Part shown: positions 9,345-19,735 of the stretch, piece by piece
Position numbering within the stretch: position 1 is the stretch's first letter
Layout of the letters: each line of letters opens with the position of its first letter
Source: Reticulitermes lucifugus
Taxonomy: Eukaryota > Arthropoda > Insecta > Blattodea > Rhinotermitidae
Reading direction: 5' to 3'
Length of the DNA stretch: 25,514 nucleotides
Assembly: GCA_026260175.1 (NCBI GenBank)
Contig: JAKCWW010001099.1
Coordinates: 12,393-37,906, forward strand
Position numbers and translations under genes: made by a program
The notes under the pieces: generated by a model
Database searches by the model: none
What the model was told of the DNA's origin: nothing
What the model saw: only the letters and a program-made list of their open reading frames with translations

Positions 9345-9640
9345 CATCCTTAAGCTCCTTTCATTTAAAATCCATTTTAATATTGCCATCCCATCCACCC
9401 TTACCTGTACAAAGTGGTTCCCTTCCTTCATATTCTCCTACAAAAATTCTATGTATTTCTAACCTCTTCTATGAACTATATATACAAGTTTCTTTCATTG
9501 CATCGTCCTAAATTTAATCACCATAATCATATTACTTAAAAAAAATTCAAATTATGAAAAGCCTCATCATGTAATTTTTTTCTTTCTCGTGTTACTTCCT
9601 CTCTCTTGGGGTCAAATTATCTCCTTCGACATTGGTCCTT
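9345..9640 (-). mobile_element. LINE, right half of an interrupted copy
   Basis: AAAATCCATTTTAATATTGC and AAGTGGTTCCCTTCCTTC resume the alignment with 6110-6165. Further right the minus strand reads SNMIMVIKF, then (shifted) EVTRERKKLHDEAFHNLN, and FDPKRE at the right end. These correspond to the NIIRVIK, DEVTGEWRKLHNEELHNLY and FGPKRDE blocks of the reverse-transcriptase C-terminus. This half therefore reaches further upstream than the 5932 copy. Confidence 0.68.
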
Positions 9641-12006
9641 CAAGAGCCTTAAACTGATTTCTTCCCATACGTTTTCGTATGTCCTCACTCTTCAACTAGT
9701 TACACTACAGAGTCGCCTCTGAAGCTGTACCCCTTCCTTTTACTCACGTGCAAGTGTCCTCGGAGCTAAATAATATCCACTGGACACGACTTTTAAAAAC
9801 AACCTTCCTCCCTTTGTAATTCCTCTCCAGCGGGGTCGGCGGACACCTTATTGCACGTGGTAGTCCCAATCAGTAGGACCACGCAACTCACGCACAGTTA
9901 ACGCTGTTACACGCAAAAGACCAATGGACTGGAAAAATGCGAAGAGGGTTATGCTCCCTCTGAACCTCAAACACTGTTTGCTGGGGCCATACAGTTGTTG
10001 ATAACACACCTCACTGACTCAAGGAAACGATTTCTTTCGTAACGCATAAAAGAGTGAGCGATAAGAAATGAACCAAAAGAATGCTTCGATTTATCGGAGA
10101 TGTCCATATGGAAAGGTAATGTAGCAGGGAATATTCTTAATACGGAACATGAAACAGTATCTCTCCTTACCTTCACCTTTGCAGTGTTTCACTCACGCAG
10201 CAAGACGTAAAACTGGGGCAGTAATGTTTAACCAGAACTGTTCCAATTTGCCATACCAATCCTTCTACAGTGATGACCCATCTTTCGGAAAACGTCTTGC
10301 AGTAGGAGTGAAATTTTAGCTAGTCGAAGTGGTTCGGTCGCTAAAGTGAATGGCTAGATGACCAGGAATTTATTCCCGAATAGGACGGCTATTTTCATCT
10401 CGGCCGCCATAATCATGTATCTCATATCCAGTGGATGGAGGAGGTGAAGCGACAGGAGTGTCAAGTTAATCACCAATTTTCATATAATGCCGAAGTGTAG
10501 ATCGTGTGGAGCTTTAATTTTGTACACCTATTCGCCTCCATGCTGCAGAGGTTAGGCACAGGGGCAATTAGAGCCAAAACAATTGTGGAGAGTTTTTGAG
10601 AAATTGACAGTTACTGAGTTAGTCAACCAACTTTCAGCCTTGTATGGAACCGGAAAGTTTACCACGGTGCTCATTGGGCCCCGTGACACCGAATCCCCAA
10701 CGCACAGTATTATTCTCCTGGGACAATGAAATGTTTACTCATAACTGTATTTTCCTCGAGTGACGACACCAATCCAGGCGCCTCTTACTTCTCACTTTCC
10801 TGTACGCAGTTGCCTAAAGAAGGACCGTTACCTCACCATTCTATGTCCTTCCTGCGAAGTATTTCCAGGCCCTTATAAGGGCGGCGTTTTCACTGCCCAC
10901 CAGGTCGCAATTTCTCACTCCCTCTCCAGTCTTCCTATTCGCTCAGAGTAAGATTTTATCGCCTATCCCCTTGCGGTGAGTCTGAGTAACCACCTTCCAT
11001 GCAGCTTTCCTAGATAGGATAACCTTACTGTTATCCTATTCGCTTCAATCCTGAAGAGAGAGGCAATATTTTCCTCAAAAATTTTGTATCTAAGACAAGA
11101 CTATATAGTCACAACCCAGAAGAGCAAAATCTGAATATACACTGCCGTAAGGGCATCAAAACCTAAATTTTTATAACATTATCCTCTCAGCGTTCTCCTT
11201 TCCAAACGAAATGTTATGTGCAGTCTTCCTGTCTCCCTACACGTACTACACGTCCCGACCATCACCCCATCCTGTGTTCCCCAGTCATAACAGGTTAAAA
11301 ATTTCTAAATGACTGAAGCTCCTCAATAATGATTCCAAGTGAATCTGTTGCTTTCTGAATGGGAGTGCGTTGCTACCTCCATCGTAAAGTCTGGTCCAGA
11401 CGTGAGTTTTGCCATATCGTAAGAGCGACTGCTAATTTCCGGGCGGAGTTACAGTAACAGTCGCTGCTGTCGAGTTTGAGGTGATGCCAGTCTGCCCTAC
11501 TGTCACGTTTTCAACGAATATCAGAGGATATACACCACCAGAGAAAGTCTAGACAACAAGGAGCAGCGAACAACTGGGGGTTGCACAAGCGCAAACACCC
11601 TTTGTCCGAATACGTGTCGTGCCGACCACACCTGAACCTCAAAGCGACCGGAATCCCATGCTGACATTCCGGCAGAATGGGAAAATGTGGAGCCGGCTTA
11701 CTGCGCGTATTGCTGTTGTGACTACTTCTACGGTACAAATCGGCCATACAGCTTTCCATTTACCCAGCTATCTATGTGTCTTTTATTTGCTGAGTAAACG
11801 TCGTCTGTATATTATGTCGCCACTATTGATAAAATCTTATCAAGTCTTTGAGGAAAGACAAAAAACTGAAGCGGAGATTCTTTTGTGTTGAGAATAGGTT
11901 TGTGTTCCTGGTTATATCTGCTGGAACTGCACCTTTGTTAAACTGTCACATTCACAAACTACTGACAAAACTGTTCATCGTGGTTTCAAAATCGAATGAC
12001 TTCGAC
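9641..12006. other. Long stretch with no recognised gene or repeat
   Basis: About 2.4 kb without a feature I can name. It holds a perfect short hairpin at 11014-11039. Around 10310-10385 there is a loose tRNA-like stretch (AGTGGTTCGGTCGC, then GGAATTTATTCCC), too weak to call a SINE. Base composition is less AT-rich between about 11380 and 11740, but the frames there are not recognisable. Confidence 0.4.
11014..11039. repeat. Perfect 10-bp hairpin, 6-nt loop
   Basis: ATAGGATAAC (11014-11023) pairs exactly with GTTATCCTAT (11030-11039). No T-run or other sign of a terminator follows. Confidence 0.8.
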
Positions 12007-12294
12007 AACCAATCAACCAAAAACTAACCAACCTAATCAACCAGCTGAATTATGAAGGAAATAATTAACAGAACTAACCAACTGAATAATCACCCAATTA
12101 CTAAAAGCACCAACCATCAATCTGAACACTCAGTCAAATAACCAACCAAGAAAATGAACAACCTACCTTTGAGCAATGAAATAACCAACCACCTACATAA
12201 CCAGCCAGAAAACTAACTGACACCACAACCAAATACACAATTACATGCTCCTTGTAAAAATAACGCATAACAACCAATTAGGAAACCAATTCAA
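12007..12294 (+). repeat. Decayed AACC-type low-complexity tract
   Basis: The plus strand is dominated by A and C, with AACCAA, CCAACC and CAACC-like units recurring irregularly every few bases (AACCAATCAACC, CTAACCAACC, ATAACCAACC, AACCAGCC). It reads as an old tandem repeat eroded by substitutions and small indels, with strong strand asymmetry. Confidence 0.75.
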
Positions 12295-12312
12295 CAGTTG
12301 TCACAACAAAGA

Positions 12313-12324
12313 TCAGATATTATT
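12313..12324. repeat. Target-site duplication, left copy
   Basis: TCAGATATTATT repeats exactly at 12554-12565. Confidence 0.88.
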
Positions 12325-12553
12325 TTTTTTTTCAATGGCTCGACAGCCCCTTGGGGGCCTAGGCCGCTTCATTTTTTGAGGCTTCACGATCACACTTTTT
12401 AGACACACCACATTCGGTAGGACTCCTCTGGNNNNNNNNNNNNNNNNNNNNNNNNNNNNNNNNNNNNNNNNNNNNNNNNNNCCGGTGGGATTCGAACCCA
12501 CAATCCTAGTAAGCGAGCGGTCGCAGACCCACGCCTTAGACCGCTCGGCCACT
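12325..12553 (-). mobile_element. tRNA-Leu-like SINE, type 2, with poly(A) tail
   Basis: On the minus strand it starts AGTGGCCGAGCGGTCTAAGG. It carries a canonical A-box (TGGCCGAGCGG, 12541-12551) and B-box (GGTTCGAATCC, 12488-12498), and ends in eight A residues (T run 12325-12332). Exact 12-bp duplications flank it. The GGCCGAGCGGTCTAAGGCG start and the GTGGGTTCGAATCCCAC T-arm resemble tRNA-Leu, but no proper anticodon stem can be drawn, so it is not a working tRNA gene. The interior is hidden by a 50-N gap. The type recurs at 19036-19232. Confidence 0.88.
12432..12481. other. Assembly gap of 50 N inside the SINE
   Basis: Exactly 50 N. The flanks match the second copy of the SINE: CCAGAGGAGTCCTACCG on one side and the B-box on the other. 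Confidence 0.99.
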
Positions 12554-12565
12554 TCAGATATTATT
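12554..12565. repeat. Target-site duplication, right copy
   Basis: Exact match to 12313-12324. Confidence 0.88.
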
Positions 12566-14094
12566 AACATAATAAATCCATTGCAGCTTATTATTTACTA
12601 GATGTACTACCTGCTTTAACATAAACTGCATTTTACACAGGAGCTGTATTTAGAGGTTTCATATTACAGCTGAATAATTAGTCATGGTTAACATTGGTCT
12701 TTGTAATGAAGACGTGACGTATGTCTGTAAGGCAGGAACTGAATTTTTATCACCATGTCGATAACGTGCAAGAGTTGAAATAACTAATGAAGGTGAGATC
12801 TCATTATGCATTGAACTGCATAATGCCAACTTATTGAACAGAAAGAAACAACTGAAGGCAAGAAGAAACGTTTTGTCAGGATTCTGAGCCAAGTTATGGA
12901 ATTGGTGCCGAATTGAATAAAGTACAAAAGCATAAACAAATTTCTTCTGATCTTCTACCAATCTGCATACCAGCAACTGTATTCAGACCGTGCGACTGCG
13001 TATATTTACCACATATTATTAAGGAGGTTTTGAAGGCTTCATGTCATGTTATCGGAGAAAAAAATTTTGTTTTTCCCCGACTTCATCTGCATTACCAGAA
13101 GTACAATAAATGTAATATAACACAATTCATTTCTAAATGATAGGTAAGTCTAATTAAATTGACTTAAAGTTAACTCAGAGATGAGGCCTTGGTAACATGT
13201 TCCTTCTTAAAAGACAACTGATTTTAATGATATTTGGTATTTTGGATCTATAACAACACATTCCGTCAAATTTGATTTTTTATTCTTGTCTAATACACAG
13301 ACTCGCTTTTGTTGAAGCTCACATCAGGCTTGATTAAGTTTCTGAAAGCACGGCCCATGTGCATCAGACTTAAGCCTGCATAAAATACGCTTATATTATA
13401 AAGCACACTTTGCACTTGAAATGCGTATCTATAGGTTAATATTCAATTAAATGCAAGAAAAGCTATTTCTAATTATATGTACTGTGCTATCTTTTGTGTT
13501 TTAAAGACTGCAAGATCTGACCTGTATCTACAATAAATAAAATCGGGACCAATGAGCTAGGGATGCAACGTGGTAAAGTTCGAATCTGGAAAACATCTGG
13601 ACTGCCAACTAGAGTATGCCTAAATTTTACTTGTATTTATTTCACGACTCAGCAAAACCTTCGACCTACTTCCGATTTAGATTATCGGAAATGTCCGTTT
13701 TTCATCCATTTGCAGGTTAGATATTTTTCTTGTTTATTGCGTGGTCACTTGTTGCCAAACAGGTTGCTTTCCTACAAAGTAACAACCTACTTTAACAAAT
13801 ACTGATAAGTGTTGCGTATGAGGGAAACGAATTCTAAAGAAAGCTGACTGTCAAGTGCGATCCTACACTGAGCTCATTATGACATAAAATTACTCAGCTA
13901 GCACACAAAAATTACCGTTACGTGGTTTCGAAATTCGACCAGGGGTCTAGACATACTGACTGAACTTAAAACATATTCTGTCATTCTGGGCAGAGGCTTG
14001 GATTATATGCGAAACACAGGCCATGAAACCTTCCTTTCACATCCTCCTAAATTCGTCTGCAGTAATGTACAATTTCCAAACACGTCCAGAGTGG
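12566..14094. other. No feature recognised
   Basis: AT-rich sequence; the short open frames show no recognisable domains. Confidence 0.4.
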
Positions 14095-14252
14095 CTCTAG
14101 GGCTACCCAGCCTCTATTCCAATGAGTACAGGGGTACTTCCTTGGGGGTAAACCAGCCAAAGCGTAACGTTGACCACTTACCTCCATCTACCACCGAAAT
14201 TGAGAATGAGTGGAGCTATAATTCTCCTCCCCCTATGCACCATCATGGCAAG
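14095..14252 (+). mobile_element. SINE type 1, headless diverged fragment
   Basis: GGGCTACCCAGCCTC, CTTGGGGGTAAACCAGCC, AGCGTAACGTTGACCACTTA, ATTGAGAATGAGTGGAGC and CACCATCATGGC follow the order of the type 1 body. The tRNA-like head is absent or unrecognisable. Confidence 0.7.
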
Positions 14253-14654
14253 TACGGGACAACTTTACATACATAAATCCATACAATTTAAAAAGCTTTT
14301 TTAAAAGGATCGAGGACATAAAACAAAGACAAATTTCAGTTCGGACAGCGACAGCATGCTTGGCTTGCGTTTTTAAAGTACCCAGTTCGAATCTCGAATA
14401 TGAGGTCATACAGGCGTTTCTTGTATTTCTTGTCAAACCGTTTAAAGGACTGCGCGTTAGTAAACGTACTTCGCCTCCAAAAACCTTACATAATAATAAC
14501 TTTGCCTCAGCGCAAGCTGCAGCTGATGCAGCGTCAGTGAATAATACACACAGAGTTGTAAATTTTAAAGCATATTCGTAGGCCATGTTCGCCGGATGTA
14601 ACTGTAACAGCTATATGTTATATATAACATCTCTCTTTTAGGCAGCCGATAATT

Positions 14655-15000
14655 ATTTGGCTTCTTAAGAAGTTTCCTGCTTTATGGAATAAGAAAAATT
14701 CATTACCTTGTTCAAAAAATCAATCCATTTCTTCCATCCTGAGCCAGTTCAATTTAAATTGCATTTTCAAGATTTATTCTTGCATAAAATATATCCACTA
14801 AAGTCCTCCGCAACAAATTTGATTAAAATTGTCTCCATTTTTTAGATTTTCCAATAAATAGTTTGTACACATTTTTCCTCCATGCGCAATTAATTTCCTA
14901 TCCAAAACGTTCTTTTCGATTTGATCAGCTCCACAATAAGAACTATACCACACAGTGTGAATCCTTTCCTTTAGTTCCACTTTCTTTGGTCCAATCACGC
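14655..15000 (-). mobile_element. LINE reverse-transcriptase C-terminal fragment
   Basis: The plus strand matches the 5932 copy in order: GGCTTCTTAAGAAGTTTCC, TTTATGGAATAAG, AAATTCATTACCTTGTTCA, CATCCTGAGCCAGTTCAATT, ATTAAAATTGTCTCC, and TTTTCGATTTGATCA near the upstream end. On the minus strand the upstream part reads IGPKKVELKERIHTVWYSS, matching the FGPKRDEVTGEWRKLHNEELRDLYSS block. It contains stops and frameshifts and is strongly decayed. Confidence 0.65.
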
Positions 15001-15194
15001 CACTTCACACTTCCCTCTCCAATGCCCTTGTCCTTCCCTCAGAATGAGAGACCAAGCTGCACACCTGAAGTACGTTTATGGCAGACAAGCAGAAATTTTG
15101 AAAACAGTCTTCAGAGAAAAGGGATACAAAAAAACCCTTTCTGCTTTGAGGCAGGTTTGTGAGCAGAATTGAGGTCGCACTCCGCGAATATGAT

Positions 15195-15461
15195 CCCTAG
15201 CTTAATGTATGTAACTAATTCCACGAAGCACAGTCCTTCTTGGAAAGCTAATAGTCGTTCAACTGATCAAGAATTTGGACTGCTCTGGAAGCCGTAGTTT
15301 CACTGTTGTGCTCACAAGAGTCTGCCTGCAGTCCCCACTCTGATCAAGATGAATGCAGTCCACACATTGACATCTTATGTCTTTAAGATCCATTGTAACA
15401 TTGCCCCATCTATGCCTAGATGATGCAAGTGCTCTCTTCCCTTGAGGTTTTCCGACCAGTA
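15195..15461 (-). mobile_element. LINE 3' end fragment
   Basis: TTCCACGAAGCACAGTCCTT, GGAAAGCTAATAG, TCAACTGATCAAGAA, TGCTCACAAGAGTC, TTTAAGATCCATTGTAACAT, CCATCTATGCCTAGATGATG and GCTCTCTTCCCTT align with 5935-6180. The 3' end is bordered by TTAATGTATGTAACTAA, again a short tandem-like tail. It lies about 200 bp from the preceding LINE fragment, in the same orientation. Confidence 0.75.
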
Positions 15462-15879
15462 TTTTTAATTAAAGGCGTATTAATCGAACAGCGAACTGGA
15501 CAACTACCACTGTAGATCCAGTTTGCAAAAATAAACACATAAAGCGGAGCCAGCGGCTTTAAACTCCACGAAAGCAATATATATATAACGTAAATGTTGG
15601 AAAAGCAATAGAAGGGGAGCAAAAAGCATTGTGGGGCGGAGGAATGGAGGCTACAGCAGAATTATTATTTCAGATTGCGTGACCATCTGCATTACCCGAT
15701 AAACCGCGCGTCAACATGGCCTCCGCGCGTCTAAAAACGATTCTTGGAAAATAATGTGCTCTTGTCGTCGACATACATTGTGTGCAGAAATATGCAGGTT
15801 AAAATATGGAGTCAATAGCACATTCAACCATGAACATATACATGACGTCCCCGAAACTTGTCTGTGAACTGGAAGGGGC
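15462..15879. other. No feature recognised
   Basis: Includes a short (TA)n stretch near 15578-15588; otherwise unassigned. Confidence 0.4.
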
Positions 15880-16070
15880 TTGCGATGTTTGGGGTTCTCA
15901 CAGCAGTGTTGATGAAGGTTTAAGTCTTGTGGGATGTTACACCTTGTCCTATAGGACTGCTTCACCCTGAAGATGGAGACACCACAATCATCCGAAATGA
16001 TGGTAACCATTAACTAGGCGAAATGACGTAGCATCCCGGAAGACTTGAATCTTCTGGGAAGGGCTTATTC
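15880..16070 (+). repeat. Foldback-type dispersed repeat, copy B
   Basis: The left arm (about 15885-15945) on the minus strand reads GGTGTAACATCCCACAAGAC then GTGAGAACCCCAAACATCGC. The right arm (about 16020-16062) on the plus strand reads GACGTAGCATCCCGGAAGAC then TTGAATCTTCTGGG. The arms are imperfect reverse complements around a centre of about 75 bases that contains CCTGAAGATGGAG and CCGAAATGATGGTAACC. The same arm and centre order as at 2150-2490 shows that it is one family. Confidence 0.65.
15964..16004 (+). other. Hammerhead-like core motif, copy B (degenerate)
   Basis: ACC (15964-15966) could pair with GGT (16002-16004) as stem I. CTGAAGA is at 15967-15973. GGA (15975-15977) pairs with TCC (15991-15993), immediately before GAAA (15994-15997). 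The expected CGTC is TGAT here, so the cleavage triplet is lost. Confidence 0.2.
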
Positions 16071-16629
16071 GAAGTGACGATGGATCGGACAGTTTCATGC
16101 AAAGTACTTTGTAATTTAAAACTGTAAAAAAATTATCGATTGCAAGGACAAAACAAACATCCTGTATAAATAAATAAAATGCACAAACTAATAGAAGTAA
16201 TTAAATCTAACACGATCTGATTGGAGTTCTCGAGGTGTTAAGATTTAATTAAACTAAACCTAAAGTAGGGCCTGCAGAAAGGGAAATGAAAGTAGTGAAA
16301 AGGGATAAAGCTAGTACAAACTGAAATTTTACATTTACAATAAACCGTTGAGCAGTAAGTACTTTTCTTCTTATATCCTTTTGTGATTAAGGTAACACGA
16401 AGAGTGAAATTTGTTAAAAGGATTTCTTGTTAGTCTAATATATAAATATAATTGCAGCCCAAATTTAGTATTGCTTTTCGCTGGTTTTCTTGTTTTATCC
16501 TTTTCCACTCACCCCCCTCCCCCTCACATATAAGCAGTTCCGGAAAAAAAGGTTCTTGTAAAGATTAGTGGAAGCATAGCTCCATTTAATCTCAGTACCA
16601 GCACTAGATTGTTGTGACTGGTCAGCTAC
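16071..16629. other. No feature recognised
   Basis: AT-rich; a C-rich pyrimidine tract lies near 16505-16525. Confidence 0.4.
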
Positions 16630-16794
16630 ACGGGCCTGCTGCTTCGTTCCAAGGGACAGCACACCGTGCCCTCCGAAAAGAAGTAGACACCGGAGTCTGT
16701 ACGGAGACTTTGCTGGGTATCAAACCATGATTCCTCAGTTGCTTAGTCCGTAGTCTAGTCGCTATACCGACTGAGTCACTCAGGCTCCCGCCCG
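16630..16794 (-). mobile_element. tRNA-derived SINE, type 3
   Basis: Minus-strand head GAGCCTGAGTGACTCAGTCG, with A-box TGACTCAGTCGG and B-box-like GGTTTGATACC, about 45 bases apart. The body ends GCACGGTGTGCTGTCCC, then GAAGCAGCAGGCCCG. The segment TCGGTATAGCGACT is shared with the type 1 head, but the body is different. Only one copy is present here and no duplication was found. Confidence 0.65.
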
Positions 16795-17919
16795 ATAAAA
16801 CACGCAAATTATTACAGTACAGAAGTATTCTGTTTTTCTTCGGGTTTAAAAATTTGAGTAACTTGAATACTTTACTGTAAAAACAACTGAGAAACACAAG
16901 TTTCCTTTACTATCAATACCTTATTACGGATTTAAGATTCGTGTAAATATTAAAGTCTGTATATACACGTACATATTGTGTCTTCTTCTACCTGCCAATT
17001 TGGCATTCATGAAACATTGGTTTAGGTTACATAAATGTTTCACTTAAGCCTCGTAACTCTAAAAAAAAAGATTGTAGTTTTGGGCAATTTAGCATTATAA
17101 AGAAGGCTATTAAATGTTGGGACAATACTTTCACCGTCCTTCACATGTCATGTGATAAGAAATTTCATTTCAAAACAAGAAACCAAACAATACCTCCTTG
17201 TTGTCCTTTTAGTGGTCTTTGGGAGAAATAAATAAAACGAAGGCAAAGTTACAACCCATCCTGTCCGACAGGTTGTATCGTATTAGAAATTATTACGCGA
17301 CTTTGGATTAAACCTAATGTTATGAATACATATCACAGCTGCCAAAAATTTTAATTTTGGTCCGTATCAGTACCACATAAACCCTACATCACATGAAACT
17401 CACATGGAACATATCAATTTCCAGAAGAAGAGGTCAAAGTAAAAAACTGTTAGCCCAGTTCCATTAAAACCTGCAAATTTTGTTTGAATGTGTATTGAGA
17501 TGATAAATACTTAACAAAATGCGAAGTTAAATAATTTTCGACTGTGCGGTGTGATCTGTACTCGTATTCCCAAGGCCAGTTACGTCCTTAAAAACAGAAG
17601 GCAACAGGAAAGTTGCCATTATTTTCACGAAAGAAAAATTCATCACGTGTCCTTCAATACTCAGATATGTAAGCAGACACTCCCATTTACGCTTGCTAAG
17701 ACCAGATTCAAAGATCATACATGTAATATTATTCCGTACTATCCTGAAGAATAATGTGCAATAAAATTACGGCGTTAACAGACTGAGGTAAAGCTCCATT
17801 CGTTCCAGATTTCGGCATTGGATGAAGATAAGCAGTCAGTTTCTTATTCTTGTATGTAGGTTACACTGTCCCTCGTGGCAAGTAAATTAGAGATACATTT
17901 TGTGAAGACAAAATGGTTA
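16795..17919. other. No feature recognised
   Basis: About 1.1 kb of AT-rich DNA. Open frames on both strands over 17527-17754 are short and unrecognised. Confidence 0.4.
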
Positions 17920-17927
17920 CCCTAACA

Positions 17928-18128
17928 CATGGGTCTCTAACACTCTTATGGCAAAGGACCACACTCGTTATTGCGGGCTTTTTCGCGGGCCGCACGTGGA
18001 CAAATATCAATAAGTGGTACATCTAACCGCCTATATTACTGTGTAATTTTTATCATAAATACATAATTTACAAATGCGGAAGCGGGCCACGTGACACAAG
18101 CTGGTGGGCCGAGGGTTGGAGGCTCATG
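17928..18128. mobile_element. Non-autonomous hAT-type element (MITE)
   Basis: Terminal inverted repeats: CATGGGTCTCTAACACTC at the left and the complement of CATGAGCCTCCAACCCTC at the right (14 of 18 identical). The flanks are CCCTAACA (17920-17927) and CCCTGACA (18129-18136), an 8-bp duplication with one mismatch, the size used by hAT transposases. Subterminal GCGGGCCGCACG and GCGGGCCACGTG stretches are typical of such elements. At 201 bp with no reading frame, it depends on a transposase made elsewhere. Confidence 0.8.
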
Positions 18129-18136
18129 CCCTGACA

Positions 18137-19035
18137 TATTTTGTGCATTTTCTCAGTCTCTTTACGTGAATACTGGATAATAACTACCTTGAAATAGGCC
18201 ACGACTCGCTTACCTCAATCGTTCCGTTCACTAAACGTGATCTTGCTCGTATATAGTTTGATGCTGAATACCCTCGCAGTTCTTAAATAGTTGCTAAATA
18301 ACCCTCGATCTGTCTACATAACTGTCTATGCATTTTTTTCGAAATAATTCACGACAGGAAGCCTAATCCCTGAAAGCTATAGACGAATGAAGGAGAAAAC
18401 ACGTAGAACTATTCCAAAAATACGCGCCTCTCCTCCGTTAAATCGTTCTTGGCGAAACAATGTCTGGCACACTGTTTGTCTCTCAGTTAGTCTCACATAT
18501 GACCGTGTTTAACGAGGACAAATTATAACTATATTTTGTGACATCGCTAAAAATTTTATTCGACATTCAAGTATCAAAAGAAGCTTCAAATTAATTTAAA
18601 TTCACGTGATTATGAAGCTACCGTTACAGCATTTCTCAGTTTGCAAGCTGATCGTCATAGATCCTATTTGATTTATAAACACGTTCCTGAAATTATTTTA
18701 ATGGCAATAATCCATAGCACATGCTGTAACAGACATAAAAAAGCGCCATTTTAAATTTTGAATTCATAGTCAAATAAAGAAAAAAGCAAAAAAAAAAAAA
18801 TTAATTTCATTTACAGACCACATTACAATTGGTAATTTGTAATTAATGGCAATTTATATGATAGTTTATACATGAAACAAATTCTGTAAAAACACTGAGA
18901 TCTCAGTCCATCTATTTGCAATATATATCAGATGGAACTCCGTCAAAAGTCTCGTGTATAACAGACCTGCTCCGCTTGTAAAAAATAAGCCGAAATCCGT
19001 CGCCTACTTCTCTGTGTCGTAATACAATAATAGCA
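18137..19035. other. No gene recognised; short poly(A) run
   Basis: A 13-base A run is at 18788-18800, in AT-rich sequence. Confidence 0.4.
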
Positions 19036-19232
19036 GATCCTGATGGCAGCGCGGTCTAAGGCGTAGGTCTGCGGCAGCTCGTTTGTTGGGATTGCGGGTT
19101 CGAATCCCGCCGGGGATATGGATGTTTGGCTCTTGTGAATTTTGTGTGTTGTGCTGGTACAGACCTCTGCGACGGGCCGGTCCCTCGTCCAGGGGAGTCC
19201 TACCGAGTGTATATGTGTCATTAAGTGTGATC
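19036..19232 (+). mobile_element. tRNA-Leu-like SINE, type 2
   Basis: A-box TGGCAGCGCGG (19044-19054) and perfect B-box GGTTCGAATCC (19097-19107). The sequence GGTCTAAGGCGTAGGTCTGC matches the 12325-12553 copy, as does CCAGGGGAGTCCTACCGAG, with AAGTGTGATC further on. After 19232 the two copies diverge: this one lacks the final part and poly(A). It shows roughly what the N gap hides in the other copy. Not a functional tRNA: no anticodon stem forms. Confidence 0.85.
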
Positions 19233-19489
19233 AGGTGCAAGAATAATACTCTCTACAACTAAAATTTGTAGGTAGAGGAAGTCCGAGTACGAAAGAAAGA
19301 CAGAATACTAGATATTGTGTCAACTGAAAGGTTTTCTTTCTCGACAGACAACATTTTATACAATATATTGTAGAGGGGTCAAGAACAGCGAAGAAAAAAA
19401 AGCAAGAAGGAAAAAAACATAGTAAACTAATACGGAAATAAAAAGACGCTCAAGTCCTTACTGTTCATGATGGAGCACTGAAGTTTGTC

Positions 19490-19735
19490 CCTGTGCACGC
19501 CACGAAGTCATATGGGGGAGCGGAGGTATAGATCCACTCATTCATAACCTCGGTCCTGGATGGAAATGAATAATATAAATGCAGTAGATCTAGAATCAGG
19601 CCGATTTTCCCCGGGGAAAGAGCTGCCGATGTCCAAAACAGGAGGCTGCGTAGGCCCCACAGCCGGTCTACAATTCTTGGAGAAGAAAGAAACATCTTGA
19701 CCCTGCGGAAATCGAAACGTGCTACGCCGCCTGGA
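19490..19735 (-). mobile_element. SINE type 1, diverged
   Basis: On the plus strand CCACGAAGTCATATGGGGGA, GGAGGTATAGATCCACTC, ATAACCTCGGTCC, TTCCCCGGGGAAAGAG and ACAGGAGGCTGCGTAGGCCC follow the minus-strand type 1 order. A B-box remnant GTTTCGATTTCC is visible on the minus strand near 19707-19718. The head is degraded, and the block between GGTCC and the CCCCGGGG stretch is replaced or heavily diverged. Confidence 0.65.

Noticed and set aside
10310..10385. Possible degenerate tRNA-like head
   Set aside because: Both promoter boxes are too weak and there is no repeated body.
11014..11039. Intrinsic terminator
   Set aside because: A perfect hairpin but no following T-run, and the window is eukaryotic.
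11511..11891. Overlapping open frames on both strands in a less AT-rich segment
   Set aside because: Neither peptide shows a recognisable domain; fewer stops are expected with higher GC.
12007..12294. Telomere-like or CRISPR-like array
   Set aside because: Units are irregular AACC-type motifs, with neither the insect TTAGG telomere unit nor fixed repeats and spacers.
12483..12557. tRNA gene on the minus strand
   Set aside because: A and B boxes are perfect, but no anticodon stem forms and the segment is the head of a SINE with poly(A) and target-site duplications.
14340..14410. Possible fourth SINE head (AGTTCGAATCTC at about 14384-14395)
   Set aside because: A B-box-like match alone; no convincing A-box at the right distance and no second copy in the window.
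19044..19115. tRNA gene on the plus strand
   Set aside because: Same SINE head as at 12483-12557, with a SINE body downstream.
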